DNA of 64,000 nucleotides from Portibacter lacus (lineage in GTDB: Bacteria > Bacteroidota > Bacteroidia > Chitinophagales > Saprospiraceae), in contig NZ_JAJNKA010000007.1 in assembly GCF_021533215.1 (NCBI RefSeq), forward strand, positions 1-64,000, read 5' to 3'. Made by a program: the position numbers and the translations under genes. Below, one piece after another: positions 18,298 through 27,705 of the stretch. The notes beneath the pieces were generated by a model. It saw nothing but the letters and a program-made list of their open reading frames with translations, did no database searches and was not told the DNA's origin. Every line of letters begins with the position of its first letter. Within the stretch, counting starts at the first letter, position 1.

Positions 18298-19518
18298 ATG
18301 AAAAAATTAGGTTTATTTTTAGCTTCGATCAGTCCAGGACTTTTCCTGATCGGATATAATATCGGAACAGGAAGTATTACAACAATGGCTTCTGCTGGAG
18401 CGAGCTATGGGATGGAATTGATTCTGCCTGTATTGCTTTCGTGTATTTTTACTTATTTCTTGATTATTATTTTCGGGCAATACACCATCGTTACTGGCGA
18501 CACGATTCTACATAGTTACCGGAAGTACTTCGGGACTGGATTTTCAGCTATTGTGCTGGTTTCGCTCTTGATTTCAGAATGGGTGGCGTGTATGGGAGTG
18601 ATGGGCGTTATCGTTCAGGTAGTCCAAGAATGGTCGAAACCGCTGACCTCTTCGGGTGAAGGATTCTCACCCATACTGGTAACTGCAATTTTCGGTGGGA
18701 TTATTTATTGGATATTTTGGCAAGGGAAGCATCGATTTTTCGAGCGAGTTCTTGTGGTCTTTGTAGCGATAATGGGTTTCTGTTTTATTGCCACGATGTT
18801 CATGGTCGCTCCATCTGCTGAAACTATACTAGATGGACTAGTTCCTAGAATTCCTCGTGATAAAAGTGAGATGCTGTTGCTCGCAGGAATGGTAGGAACG
18901 ACAATGGGTGGTGTACTCTATGTTGTGCGATCGATACTTGTGCAAGAAAAGAAATGGTCTATAAAAGATATGAAGCTTGAAAATAGAGATGCTGCTATTT
19001 CAGCTGGACTGATGTTTATTCTCAGCTTTGCGATTATGGCAGCAGCTGCAGGTACTTTGCATGTGAATAATCTAAGAATAGACAATGCGATAGATATGGT
19101 CAATTTGTTAGAGCCGCTAATGGGAAGATTTTCAGTGACCATTTTCGTTGTCGGAATTGTGTGTGCTGGATTGTCTTCGTTGTTTCCAATTGTTTTACTG
19201 GCTCCGTGGCTTATTTCAGATTTCAGAAATACAAAAAGGGATTTGACGACAACGAGTTCTAAATTGTTGGTTTTATTCGGTGTATTACTGGGTTTTGTTG
19301 TGCCGATATTCGGCGGAAGACCTGTATTTGTGATGATTGTGTCACAAGCAGCAGCTTCGATTGTAACACCGTTGATACTGATTTTGATGATGATTTTGGT
19401 TAATAAGAAAGCAGTGATGGGAGATTATACTGCCAAACTACCGAGGAACATTTTACTGGCTTTTATTATTCTTTTCACCATTGCAATTGCCATATCAGGT
19501 ATACTTGGAATCTTTTAA
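18298..19518 (+). CDS. Nramp-fold transporter without canonical metal ligands
   Basis: A 406-residue inner-membrane protein with about 11 hydrophobic segments and the overall pattern of the Nramp (SLC11) family. In true Nramp metal transporters helix 1 carries DPGN and helix 6 carries MPH. Here the equivalent segments read YNIGTGSITT (residues about 20-29) and MVGTTMGGVLY (about 198-208), so the metal-binding Asp, Asn and His are absent. Sitting inside a sugar-catabolic operon between the (alpha/alpha)6 enzyme and a sugar isomerase, it may move a sugar, sugar acid or amino sugar instead of a metal ion. The fold is known; the substrate is inference. Confidence 0.75.
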   Translation: MKKLGLFLASISPGLFLIGYNIGTGSITTMASAGASYGMELILPVLLSCIFTYFLIIIFGQYTIVTGDTILHSYRKYFGTGFSAIVLVSLLISEWVACMGVMGVIVQVVQEWSKPLTSSGEGFSPILVTAIFGGIIYWIFWQGKHRFFERVLVVFVAIMGFCFIATMFMVAPSAETILDGLVPRIPRDKSEMLLLAGMVGTTMGGVLYVVRSILVQEKKWSIKDMKLENRDAAISAGLMFILSFAIMAAAAGTLHVNNLRIDNAIDMVNLLEPLMGRFSVTIFVVGIVCAGLSSLFPIVLLAPWLISDFRNTKRDLTTTSSKLLVLFGVLLGFVVPIFGGRPVFVMIVSQAAASIVTPLILILMMILVNKKAVMGDYTAKLPRNILLAFIILFTIAIAISGILGIF

Positions 19519-19528
19519 AAAAATAAAA

Positions 19529-20449
19529 ATGACGGAAACGTTTGATAAAAATATAGTTTGCTGTTTTCTGTATCCGATTAGTAAGTATGGCTATCCGCCG
19601 CCTGCAAAGGATATGGTGAAACATATTAGAGAAATGAGCGAAATGGGATTTCGATCTATTGAGCTGGAGGGAATTCGCAAAGATCACCTCTTAGAGGTTG
19701 TAAGTCGGAAGGATGAGATTAAAAGTGTATTGGAGGAATTGGAATTGGAGGTGCCCTATTTTTGTACGGTATTACCAGGGCTCAGTTCGCCTGATGCATC
19801 TGTAAAACAAGAAAACATAGAACTTTTTAGGAAGGGATGTGAAATGGCGCAAGCGCTAGGTTCTAAAGGTGTTTTGGATAATGGTCCACTTCCGCCTTGG
19901 ATTTTCCCAGATGATATTCCTGTTGCTAGGCATTATGATGCAGAAGTACTCGGCAAGGCTAGAATCTCGGAACATATCGATTGGGATGTTTATTGGAAGG
20001 GATTGGTTGCTACGATGCAAGAGCTATGTGACATCGCTGCTGATCATGGACTTACCTACCAGATTCATCCAGCTGATGGTGTTCTGGCTTCGAACACGGA
20101 TGGGTTTTTATATTTAGCAGAACATGTGAATAGAAGCAATCTTCGTTTCAATTTTGATACCGCTAATTTATTCGTTCGGAAGGAGAATTTGCAATTGGCC
20201 TTACTAAGACTCAGCAAATACATCGATTATATTCATATCTCTGATAATCGAGGTCACAGAACTGAACATTTACCGATAGGGAAAGGAAGTATCGAGTGGG
20301 ATACTTTTTTCAAGACATTGAAGCAGGCCAATTTTGATGGTTTGATTGGTATAGATGTCGGTGGTTCCGAATCAGAAGTTGGCAACCTAGAAGAAGCATA
20401 CATTGACACTTACCATAAAATAAAACACTACCAAGATGAGATTGGATAA
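19529..20449 (+). CDS. Sugar phosphate isomerase/epimerase, TIM barrel
   Basis: A cytoplasmic protein of about 306 residues with the xylose-isomerase-like TIM barrel (AP endonuclease 2 fold). Typical metal-site strands are MGFRSIELEG, TYQIHPADG, LRFNFDTAN, DYIHISDNRG and GLIGIDVGG, with His, Asp and Glu residues expected to bind a divalent metal. It probably isomerises or epimerises a sugar released by the upstream enzymes. I use the ATG at 19529, ten bases after the transporter stop; an in-frame upstream ATG at 19481 would lie within the transporter gene. It overlaps nagB by 14 bases. Confidence 0.82.
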   Translation: MTETFDKNIVCCFLYPISKYGYPPPAKDMVKHIREMSEMGFRSIELEGIRKDHLLEVVSRKDEIKSVLEELELEVPYFCTVLPGLSSPDASVKQENIELFRKGCEMAQALGSKGVLDNGPLPPWIFPDDIPVARHYDAEVLGKARISEHIDWDVYWKGLVATMQELCDIAADHGLTYQIHPADGVLASNTDGFLYLAEHVNRSNLRFNFDTANLFVRKENLQLALLRLSKYIDYIHISDNRGHRTEHLPIGKGSIEWDTFFKTLKQANFDGLIGIDVGGSESEVGNLEEAYIDTYHKIKHYQDEIG

Positions 20450-21215
20450 AGTAGAACAGTTAAACGTAGCAGTATTTGACACCTCATTTGAAATGGGAAA
20501 ACAAGTGGCGATAGATTTTGCTAATGAAGTTAAATCGTTGCTTGAGCAACAAGATGAAGTTCGTTGTGTGTTCGCAGCGGCTCCATCGCAAAATCCATTC
20601 ATCGCATATCTCATCGAAAATTGTGATGTGGACTGGACGAAGGTTGTCGCATTTCATATGGATGAATATATCGGATTGGCTCCTAATTCGGAGTCTTCTT
20701 TTTCGTATTTCCTTCATGAGAAACTCTTTTCTAAAGTTCCGATAAGTGCATTTCATGTGATGGATACTTCTACGATGAGTACTTCAGATCTTAGCGATCA
20801 GTATTCGAAAATGTTGTCAGAGAAAGAGATTGATATCGTGGTTATGGGCATTGGAGAAAATGGGCACATCGCTTTTAATGATCCGCCAGTTGCAGACTTT
20901 AATGATCCACTAAAAGTAAAAGTGGTGGAACTGGATGAGGCTTGTAAAATTCAACAAGTAAATGATGGAGCATTCGAAACGATCAACGACGTACCTACAC
21001 ATGCGGTTACGATGACCGTTCCAGCGCTAATCGATACCAAGAAGATATTCTGTATCGTTCCTGGAGTGAGAAAAGCGGAAGCTGTGCATAACACATTAAC
21101 TGGTCCTATCAAAGAGACATGTCCTGCGAGTATCTTGCGGACTTGTTCTTATGCGACGCTCTATGTAGATTCAGATGCTTTTAGTCAGTGTGATGCTAGT
21201 TTGCTGGAGCTTTAA
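20436..21215 (+). CDS. nagB: Glucosamine-6-phosphate deaminase
   Basis: A 259-residue enzyme converting glucosamine-6-phosphate to fructose-6-phosphate and ammonia. Family signatures are FHMDEYIGL (catalytic Asp), GIGENGHIAFNDPP (general-base Asp and catalytic His region), and a C-terminal IVPGVRKAEAVHNTL with phosphate-binding Lys. The length is close to the usual 240-270 residues. Its position at the end of the operon gives the strongest clue that the glycan contains an amino sugar. The gene's 3' end overlaps the convergent GH28-like gene by 20 bases. Confidence 0.92.
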   Translation: MRLDKVEQLNVAVFDTSFEMGKQVAIDFANEVKSLLEQQDEVRCVFAAAPSQNPFIAYLIENCDVDWTKVVAFHMDEYIGLAPNSESSFSYFLHEKLFSKVPISAFHVMDTSTMSTSDLSDQYSKMLSEKEIDIVVMGIGENGHIAFNDPPVADFNDPLKVKVVELDEACKIQQVNDGAFETINDVPTHAVTMTVPALIDTKKIFCIVPGVRKAEAVHNTLTGPIKETCPASILRTCSYATLYVDSDAFSQCDASLLEL

Positions 21216-22626
21216 TCTTTTCACCATTGACTTTCACATTAGACATTAGGATGTCTGAAGTATGTTCGAATTGACTCTGATCACCAGCTTGCTCAATGGT
21301 GATGTTATTCAAGTAAATTCGTTCGATATCTTGTCCTTCTATTCCTATGATTTTGAATGGTGAGTTCGCAACACCTTTGCATGTTATGTCACTTACATAA
21401 AAGTTATTGAATTTTGTAGGGTAATTATTTCCGCGATAGCCATGATAATCCATACGGAAAATAAACAAGGACTCTTCGATTTCACCGACTTCAATGTTTC
21501 GGAAGTAGATGTTTTGTACTTGTCCTCCCCTATCTAGATTACACTTGAAATTCAGAGCATGGGTTCCACCTGCAATGGTACAATTTTCAATGAATACATT
21601 TTCAACGCCGCCTGACATTTCTGAACCGATACAGAAGGAATTCACGCCAGATTTAAGCAAACAATTCTGTACGATTATATTTTTAGAACCTGGTCTTTCC
21701 CAGGCATCTTGGTCTCTACCTGCTTTTATAGATATGGCATCATCTACCGTTTCTATTTTACAATCGTCAATGAGGACATCTTCGCAACTATCTGGGTCGA
21801 TTCCATCATCATTCAGATATCCACCTTTTATATTTAAACGCCTAATGGTAATGTTCTTACTGAAAACTGGATGGACTGTCCAGAAAGGACTATTTTTCAA
21901 TGTTAAATCTTCCATTAGAATATTCTCACACTGGTAGAATTCAATTAAAGTTGGTCTTAGAAAATGTTCTGTTGAATCATTGTAATCTGGAAATTGCTCG
22001 CTAATTCCATTTCCAAATATACGCTGGTCTTCTGGAACGAGGTCATTACCCATTTGTCTCAGTCTATTCTTGTCTGGTTTCTGCAAAGCTCTCCACTCTT
22101 TAGACCACGAAATTCCACGGCCATCGATGGTTCCTTTCCCAGAAAGCACGATATTCTTCGCATCGATAGCATAGATCAAAGGCGAGTAATTCCAGCAAAC
22201 CGTACCTTCCCATCGAACTTTTACCATCGGCAAGTACTTCTCCGGATTATCACCAAAAAACAAAGTAGCGCCTTCTTCGATATGGAGTTGGATATTCGAA
22301 GTCAAATGCAGCGGTCCGTCCGAGAAGTAATTTCCTTTAGGGAAAAGAATCATTCCGCCACCATCATTTGTGCATTGTTCTATCGCACGCAAGATGGCTG
22401 CTCTACTATCGAACGTCGTATCATTTTTTGCACCGAAATCGACAATGTTATATTGTTTGCCTTCAATTATAGGAGCAATAATTCTACTTAAAATCTTATC
22501 CTTTTCTTTCCAACCCAATGCTTCTTTATCCTGAGCATCCTTAACGGTGAAAGACGAACCTACATTTGTTGAACATGAAATTAAAAATAAACTGAAAGCA
22601 AAAATGGAAAGAAAATATCTGATCAT
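21196..22626 (-). CDS. GH28-family (polygalacturonase-like) lipoprotein
   Basis: A 476-residue lipoprotein (signal ending LISC, Cys18) with an N-terminal pectate-lyase-like entry strand (YNIVDFGAKNDTTFDSRAAI) and a right-handed beta-helix. GH28 hallmarks are SPFWTVHPV, NDDGIDPDSC (about 273-282) with its Asp pair, and DDAISIKAGRD. The canonical GHG near the active site is not obvious; SFCIGSEMSGG occupies that place. GH28 enzymes hydrolyse galacturonic acid or related linkages in the periplasm. It is convergent with nagB and may serve the same glycan, supporting a uronic-acid component, but it has its own promoter. Confidence 0.87.
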   Translation of the reverse strand: MIRYFLSIFAFSLFLISCSTNVGSSFTVKDAQDKEALGWKEKDKILSRIIAPIIEGKQYNIVDFGAKNDTTFDSRAAILRAIEQCTNDGGGMILFPKGNYFSDGPLHLTSNIQLHIEEGATLFFGDNPEKYLPMVKVRWEGTVCWNYSPLIYAIDAKNIVLSGKGTIDGRGISWSKEWRALQKPDKNRLRQMGNDLVPEDQRIFGNGISEQFPDYNDSTEHFLRPTLIEFYQCENILMEDLTLKNSPFWTVHPVFSKNITIRRLNIKGGYLNDDGIDPDSCEDVLIDDCKIETVDDAISIKAGRDQDAWERPGSKNIIVQNCLLKSGVNSFCIGSEMSGGVENVFIENCTIAGGTHALNFKCNLDRGGQVQNIYFRNIEVGEIEESLFIFRMDYHGYRGNNYPTKFNNFYVSDITCKGVANSPFKIIGIEGQDIERIYLNNITIEQAGDQSQFEHTSDILMSNVKVNGEKIKAPAN

Positions 22627-22760
22627 AGTATCGTTCTAAAAAATCAATGGGTGTTAATAATGTAGCTAAAATAGGGAAGTAACTTTGTTAATAGAATATT
22701 CGAAGCATTCAATTGAGAAATATTTTGTCTACAGATTATCATTGATGATTTTGCAATGGC

Positions 22761-23515
22761 TTAATCCCTTATACATCGCACCGATAAACCAAATACTTTA
22801 GTGCTAGGAATCCTTAAAACATCATCATTGGTTTTGGAAAAACTATGATTCCATGAATTACTAGAATCGTCTTCCGAAGCTGTCCAATAAGACCCAATAT
22901 CTCTTATGAATGCGAACGACCCATTACTTGAACGAAAACCACCGGGCATTGCAGCGAATCCACTCAGATTATCAGCCCCTGTATTAGGAGAAGACCAATT
23001 CGCCGTTCCTCGTTCTTTCATAGCACCTCCCGCAGACCCTGCACCTCCGAGACAAGTTACAGTTGTTTGCCATTCGAAGTCAGTTGGAATATGCCATCCT
23101 TCTGGTGCTAAACCTCTAGGGTCATTAACAGCATACCAATTGTACATTTTCCCATACACACGGCAGCGTGCGTGCTCGAGTCATTCATATAATAACAATA
23201 CGCACCTGTAGTCAAATTCTCCCAATCCTCATTATCTGTTACATGAGGGATCGGATCTCCATTTCGATAATGGTCAACACTCAGGTTCTCAGTCATCCAA
23301 CTATTGCAACATATATTTACACTTTGATAATAGATTGATTCATTAGATGCGGTGACAGGCTGCCAGCTGGCTAAACCATCCGCATTAGAAGTAAGCACTT
23401 TGTCTGCACCTTGTGTGCCATCTATAATCTTAAGCGACCCTTGGACTTCTACATTTTGACCGAAAACCAACATTGGTGAAATAAAGAGTAAGTAAATAAA
23501 GTGTGAAATTTTCAT
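22761..23515 (-). pseudogene. FISUMP-domain protein, frameshifted
   Basis: Two overlapping reading frames together encode one secreted protein of about 250 residues. The first (from 23515) has a signal peptide (LVFGQ) and WMTENLSVDHYRNGD. The second continues YGKMYNWYAVNDPRG, EGWHIPTDFEW and ends SVRCIRD, the Fibrobacter succinogenes major paralogous domain. The frames switch near 23155-23165, where GTGTGTATG would restore the frame if one GT pair were lost. The cause may be real inactivation, dinucleotide slippage (phase variation) or a sequencing error. The domain's function is unknown. Confidence 0.8.
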
Positions 23516-23583
23516 AGATTTTGATTTTTTGGTTGGTTATTTAATCAGATCTACCAAAATAAAACATTTCATTAATCCATTTC

Positions 23584-24471
23584 CTAACTTTTAGAATATA
23601 TTTTCATTGATACTTTCCCAATCTTTATATCATTCCAAGTAACCAATTTGATATTGTGCTCTGAAAGTTTTGCGATGTTTTCTGCATTGGTGAAAAAATC
23701 AAAATCGATCTGTCTCCATTCCGAACCAAAATTAGGATGGTTAATCGTTACACCTTGCATTTCGTGGTTATCGTAAGCTGGATGAATAAGAATAATATTT
23801 AACCCTTCTGATAAATGCTCAATAATATTACTGTAATAATCAGCCAGTTTTCCTTGCTCGAAATCCTTATAATCTGCACAGTAAGCGCTATCGACAATGA
23901 AGTCACCTTCTTCTAAGTGCAATTCAGGATCGATGCCTATCATCGTCATTAAGTCTTCACTTACTAAAGTGGGAAGGTTGTATTTCTTACCTAATTCTTT
24001 ATAAATTTTGAAAAACTCTGGATTTGCTCCGACACCGTACATATGGCAATCTATATGCGTTGGCTTTATGCCGAACTTCAGTGCTTTCTCTATCTGAGCT
24101 TCTAGCTCCTTTCTAACATCTTCAGGTTGGCCATTTTTACCCAGATCCTTTCGATTTCGATAAAAATGTCCGTTTTCGTCTACTATGCTTGGTACTTCAG
24201 AAACCGGTAAGACCGGTCCGAATTTATAATTCTCCCATTCACTAGTCAGTGTCAGATGTATTCCATTGTCAATGTGTGGATTGTCTCTAGCAAAGATCGC
24301 TATTTCATAAAACCATGGACATGGAACCATGATACTATATGAATTAACCATTCCGGTCTCTAATGCTTTAATAGTTGCCATATTTTCAGAATGGGACAGT
24401 CCGGCATCATCAGCGTGGATGATAAGCAGTTTTGTCTCTTCTGAAAAGCCTGATTTTTGTGATATATTCAT
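23584..24471 (-). CDS. ChbG/YdjC-family carbohydrate deacetylase
   Basis: A 295-residue cytoplasmic enzyme. HADDAGLS (residues 19-26), [10 protein letters not shown] and THIDCHMYG supply the Asp and His metal ligands of the YdjC/ChbG fold, which removes acetyl groups from chitooligosaccharides or related amino sugars. [13 protein letters not shown] near the C-terminus matches the last conserved motif. It lies upstream of a FISUMP pseudogene and downstream of a YfcC-like carrier, with which it may form a transcript. The amino-sugar link to the nearby nagB locus is suggestive. Confidence 0.88.
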   Translation of the reverse strand: MNISQKSGFSEETKLLIIHADDAGLSHSENMATIKALETGMVNSYSIMVPCPWFYEIAIFARDNPHIDNGIHLTLTSEWENYKFGPVLPVSEVPSIVDENGHFYRNRKDLGKNGQPEDVRKELEAQIEKALKFGIKPTHIDCHMYGVGANPEFFKIYKELGKKYNLPTLVSEDLMTMIGIDPELHLEEGDFIVDSAYCADYKDFEQGKLADYYSNIIEHLSEGLNIILIHPAYDNHEMQGVTINHPNFGSEWRQIDFDFFTNAENIAKLSEHNIKLVTWNDIKIGKVSMKIYSKS

Positions 24472-24588
24472 GTGTGGTGTTAAATTTTTGTTGAAGTTAA
24501 AATTTTCAGAACGTAGTCAAAAAATATCGCTGTCATATTGTATTCTAAGTTAATCAACAGCTATGTCGTATTCTAAAAAGTTCATTTA

Positions 24589-26082
24589 TTAATAGACAGA
24601 AATGGTCAGAAAGATCATGGTTGTTACGATCAGTATGAGCAGTAGTGGCCAGATAAATTTTAACCATTTGTTAAATCCTATTTTGACAACGGCTAATGCA
24701 GCTAAGATTAAACTAGTTGGATTGATTAGGTAGAAGAGTCCCATCCCATATTGGTAAGTGTCTACGATTACTTCTCGTCCAATATTGACCGTATCCGCTA
24801 AAGGAGACATAATTGGCATTGTTAAAACCGCCATACCCGAAGAAGATGGAATAAAAAATGAAAGACCGCCATAGATGAATAACATGAAATTAGTAAATAG
24901 TCCAGCGTTCATTCCTTCTGTGATCATACTTGAATGATACAATATCGTATCACTTATCAGTCCATCTTCCATAAGAATAGTTACTCCTCTTGCAATTCCA
25001 ACGATGAATGCCACACCTAATAAGTCTCCAGCTCCTTTCACAAATGTTTCAAGAAAAAGACCTTCTTTGATGCGACCTATAACTCCAATGATGATTGCTC
25101 CCACTAAAAAGGTAGCGGTCATTTCTACAAACCACCAATCCAGAGCGGAAACGCCAATGATCATGACTACAAAGCATAGCGTAAAAACAATTAAAATCAG
25201 TCTTAATCTGGTGGTGAATTTAACAGATGTATCCATGTTAGTGATTCCAAATAATTCTTCTAATTCTTCTTTTTGATTATAAACAATGGAATTTCTAGGA
25301 TCTGCTTTTACACGCTTTGCATATCTGAGTATATAAACGATGGTGATGATCAGGCAAATGACCAACATAAATAATCGATTCTCGAGTCCTGTTGTCCAGC
25401 TTATTCCTGCTGCATCTGAAGCAATGATTGTTGAAAATGGATTAATGGTAGAACACATGCTTCCGATCGACGAACCTAGAAAAATACACGCAAGACCCAC
25501 CATTGCATCATATCTCGCTGCGAGAAATACAGGAATTAAAATCGGATAAAAGGCCATGGTTTCTTCTGCTAATCCGAAGGTAGTTCCTCCAGCGGCAATC
25601 AGTGTGGTGACTAAGATAATTAATATGTACTCACGGCCTTGGAGGGCTTTTCCTAACCAGGATATTCCCACATCAAATGCCCCAGTTAGATTCATAATTC
25701 CGATTAATCCACCAATAATAAGAATCAGAAAGATAATATCAGCCGCGGCAATGATGCCCTTTATTGGCGACTTAATCAGTGCAGCGATACCTTGTGGATT
25801 AGACTCGAGTTCCCTATAAGTATTAGGTATGCTAATAGGTTTGTAGATGTCTCCATTGGTAAATTTCTCCACTGGAATATTGATACCTAATTCTGATAAG
25901 GTCTCTTGTGTTCCAGGCATTTCTACTGTTTCTTCGGAGCCTGATTTTACAAATGTATTATTTTCTGATTGATAGGCTAAGTGATCATATTGTCCAGCGG
26001 GTACTAACCAAGTTAACAAGGTGACAAGGGCTGCAATAAGGATCAGGATGGTTTGTGCGGAGGGGAATTTTAGGTTTTTCAT
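24589..26082 (-). CDS. YfcC-family membrane transporter
   Basis: A 497-residue inner-membrane protein with about 12 hydrophobic segments. The first is preceded by KNLKFPSAQTILIL and followed by WLVPAGQYDHLAY, a pattern of the YfcC/ion-transporter family, whose members are thought to carry amino acids, peptides or C4-type acids. GGTTFGLAEETMAFYPILIP and STINPFSTIIASDAAG are re-entrant-loop-like segments. The acidic stretch KEELEELFG is a cytoplasmic loop. It is 118 bases upstream (transcriptionally) of the ChbG-like gene, so a shared substrate is possible but unproven. Confidence 0.85.
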   Translation of the reverse strand: MKNLKFPSAQTILILIAALVTLLTWLVPAGQYDHLAYQSENNTFVKSGSEETVEMPGTQETLSELGINIPVEKFTNGDIYKPISIPNTYRELESNPQGIAALIKSPIKGIIAAADIIFLILIIGGLIGIMNLTGAFDVGISWLGKALQGREYILIILVTTLIAAGGTTFGLAEETMAFYPILIPVFLAARYDAMVGLACIFLGSSIGSMCSTINPFSTIIASDAAGISWTTGLENRLFMLVICLIITIVYILRYAKRVKADPRNSIVYNQKEELEELFGITNMDTSVKFTTRLRLILIVFTLCFVVMIIGVSALDWWFVEMTATFLVGAIIIGVIGRIKEGLFLETFVKGAGDLLGVAFIVGIARGVTILMEDGLISDTILYHSSMITEGMNAGLFTNFMLFIYGGLSFFIPSSSGMAVLTMPIMSPLADTVNIGREVIVDTYQYGMGLFYLINPTSLILAALAVVKIGFNKWLKFIWPLLLILIVTTMIFLTISVY

Positions 26083-26121
26083 ATCAATCGTAAGTATAAG
26101 TTTTTTTGGAGAAATGCTGAG

Positions 26122-26580
26122 TTATTGTGGCTCTGTTTTAGAATATACTTTAGGATTGTGTTTTTCCATATAAATATCTGGCCGTTCGACCTCCGTGAAT
26201 CCATATTTCTTATAAAGCCAAGCTGCAGTATCCGTAAGCAATATCCATCGTCTTAATCCCTGAAGATTAGGATGTTCCATGACTTCTTTCATCAACCATT
26301 TACTTAATCCTTTTCCTCTATATTCTTGGAGAACGAAAACATCACCTAGGTAAGCAATCGTTGCATAATCTGAAATCACTCTTGCAAAGCCTATTTGCTT
26401 CCCGTTATCATAAAGTCCAAAATTAAGGCCGTTTTCGATAGATTTTTGAAGTGTTTCAATAGGAATTCCATTAGCCCATCCAGACTCATTGGATAAAAAT
26501 TGATGGATAAGTTGAATTTCCAATTTCCTGTGATCTGTAGAGATGATGTATCCGTCCCTCCGTTTTTCTATAAATTCCAA
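26122..26580 (-). CDS. GNAT-family N-acetyltransferase
   Basis: A 152-residue cytoplasmic enzyme. The acetyl-CoA site is VLQEYRGKGLSKWLMKEVM (RGKGLS motif A), preceded by the strand YLGDVFV and followed by LLTDTAAWLYKKYGFTEV, the typical motif B. It transfers acetyl groups to an unknown amine substrate. It stands between the YfcC transporter and another acetyltransferase with its own spacing. Confidence 0.88.
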   Translation of the reverse strand: MEFIEKRRDGYIISTDHRKLEIQLIHQFLSNESGWANGIPIETLQKSIENGLNFGLYDNGKQIGFARVISDYATIAYLGDVFVLQEYRGKGLSKWLMKEVMEHPNLQGLRRWILLTDTAAWLYKKYGFTEVERPDIYMEKHNPKVYSKTEPQ

Positions 26581-26694
26581 TTCCTGATAATTAAATGGAA
26601 AACTTAAATATAATAAAGGTTATGCTTATGAAGTGAAAGGAACCTTAGATATATCCTTGGAGAGTTTTTATTTATTGTCAATGTTATCGCGTGG

Positions 26695-27450
26695 CTAGGA
26701 AGAAGCGATCACTTTTTCGAGATGTCTTTCTGATTTCATTTCCAATGTTACCAATTCACCTTTGTAGAAAACGCTATTGATAATCCATGGAATAGGCATG
26801 TTTTGACCATCCATTTTGTTTTTTAATAAATTGATTGTCAATGGAACATTCTTCTCTTCAGCATACGCTCTTAATCGTTGGTTGGTATAAAAATCAGTAA
26901 AAGGACAAGTATTCGAATAATAAGCTGTAATACCTTCTTTGTCTGGACAAGTTCCAGATTTAGCGGTGGGCTTTATTCTCGGATAGGTTGAATCGGGGTT
27001 AAGCTTGAGCCCCCAAAGTTTAAAATAAGGTGGAGCTTCATCTATGATCTCGAAACCTTGATATTTTAGGAACTTTGGATCTGACATAAAGGGTCTTTTC
27101 TTATCACTAGAAATAGCAATGATACCATCCATATTTTTTGCATCAGTAATGCATTGCTGGAGTAACCTTTTTCCATTTCCTTGACCCTTAAATTGACCTG
27201 AAACCCAAAAACAATTGATCACCATAAAGTTCTGACCATCAATCGGTAACCAAGAGTGCTCGATGGGAACATATTCAATAAAAACTTTTCCCCTGACATC
27301 CAGCTTTTTAAAGGTATAGCCATTTTTGAATTCAGTTTTTAACCAGCTTTTTTTCTGTTCATAACCTGCGTTGCATTTCTTATCACTTATTGCACAACAA
27401 ATGTGTTCATCTTCTATATTCGTTTCGGTCAATTTTACAATATCCATCAT
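26695..27450 (-). CDS. GNAT acetyltransferase with YoaP-like C-terminus
   Basis: A 251-residue protein. The N-terminal half is a GNAT domain with FKGQGNGKRLLQQCI as the acetyl-CoA loop. The C-terminal half, containing YYSNTCPFTDFYTN, resembles the YoaP-like domain often fused to such acetyltransferases, with a thioredoxin-like CPFT sequence. The substrate is unknown. The first two codons are both ATG, so the start may be 27450 or 27447. Many cysteines in the N-terminus (ICCAISDKKCNAGY) are a visible oddity. Confidence 0.83.
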   Translation of the reverse strand: MMDIVKLTETNIEDEHICCAISDKKCNAGYEQKKSWLKTEFKNGYTFKKLDVRGKVFIEYVPIEHSWLPIDGQNFMVINCFWVSGQFKGQGNGKRLLQQCITDAKNMDGIIAISSDKKRPFMSDPKFLKYQGFEIIDEAPPYFKLWGLKLNPDSTYPRIKPTAKSGTCPDKEGITAYYSNTCPFTDFYTNQRLRAYAEEKNVPLTINLLKNKMDGQNMPIPWIINSVFYKGELVTLEMKSERHLEKVIASS

Positions 27451-27517
27451 GGTCTGTAAGTTACGTCATGGCTGAATTTAACTACCTGATCTAGATCACT
27501 GAGAGCAATGTTTAGAA

Positions 27518-27705
27518 TCAATTTTTGCTTGGTGCATTGAATTGAATAATCTCAAATTCGCTAGGAAAATAATCCATTCCTTTTCTTATGATTTCGGCTT
27601 TTTCATTTGTGATGATCTTTAAGTCAAATGCAAGCTCTTATATCGACAGAAGATGTAAGAGATTCTGTGATTTTGGAGTTGTTATTATCTACAATTCGGA
27701 TGTAG
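27518..27705 (-). pseudogene. Short decayed coding fragment
   Basis: Two fragments in different minus-strand frames give protein-like text: IVDNNNSKITESLTSSVDI, then after a frame change ELAFDLKIITNEKAEIIRKG and FPSEFEIIQFNAPSKN before a stop at 27518. The second stretch has the composition of a genuine C-terminus. It overlaps the 3' end of the CPBP gene and I recognise no family. It may equally be chance. Confidence 0.25.
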
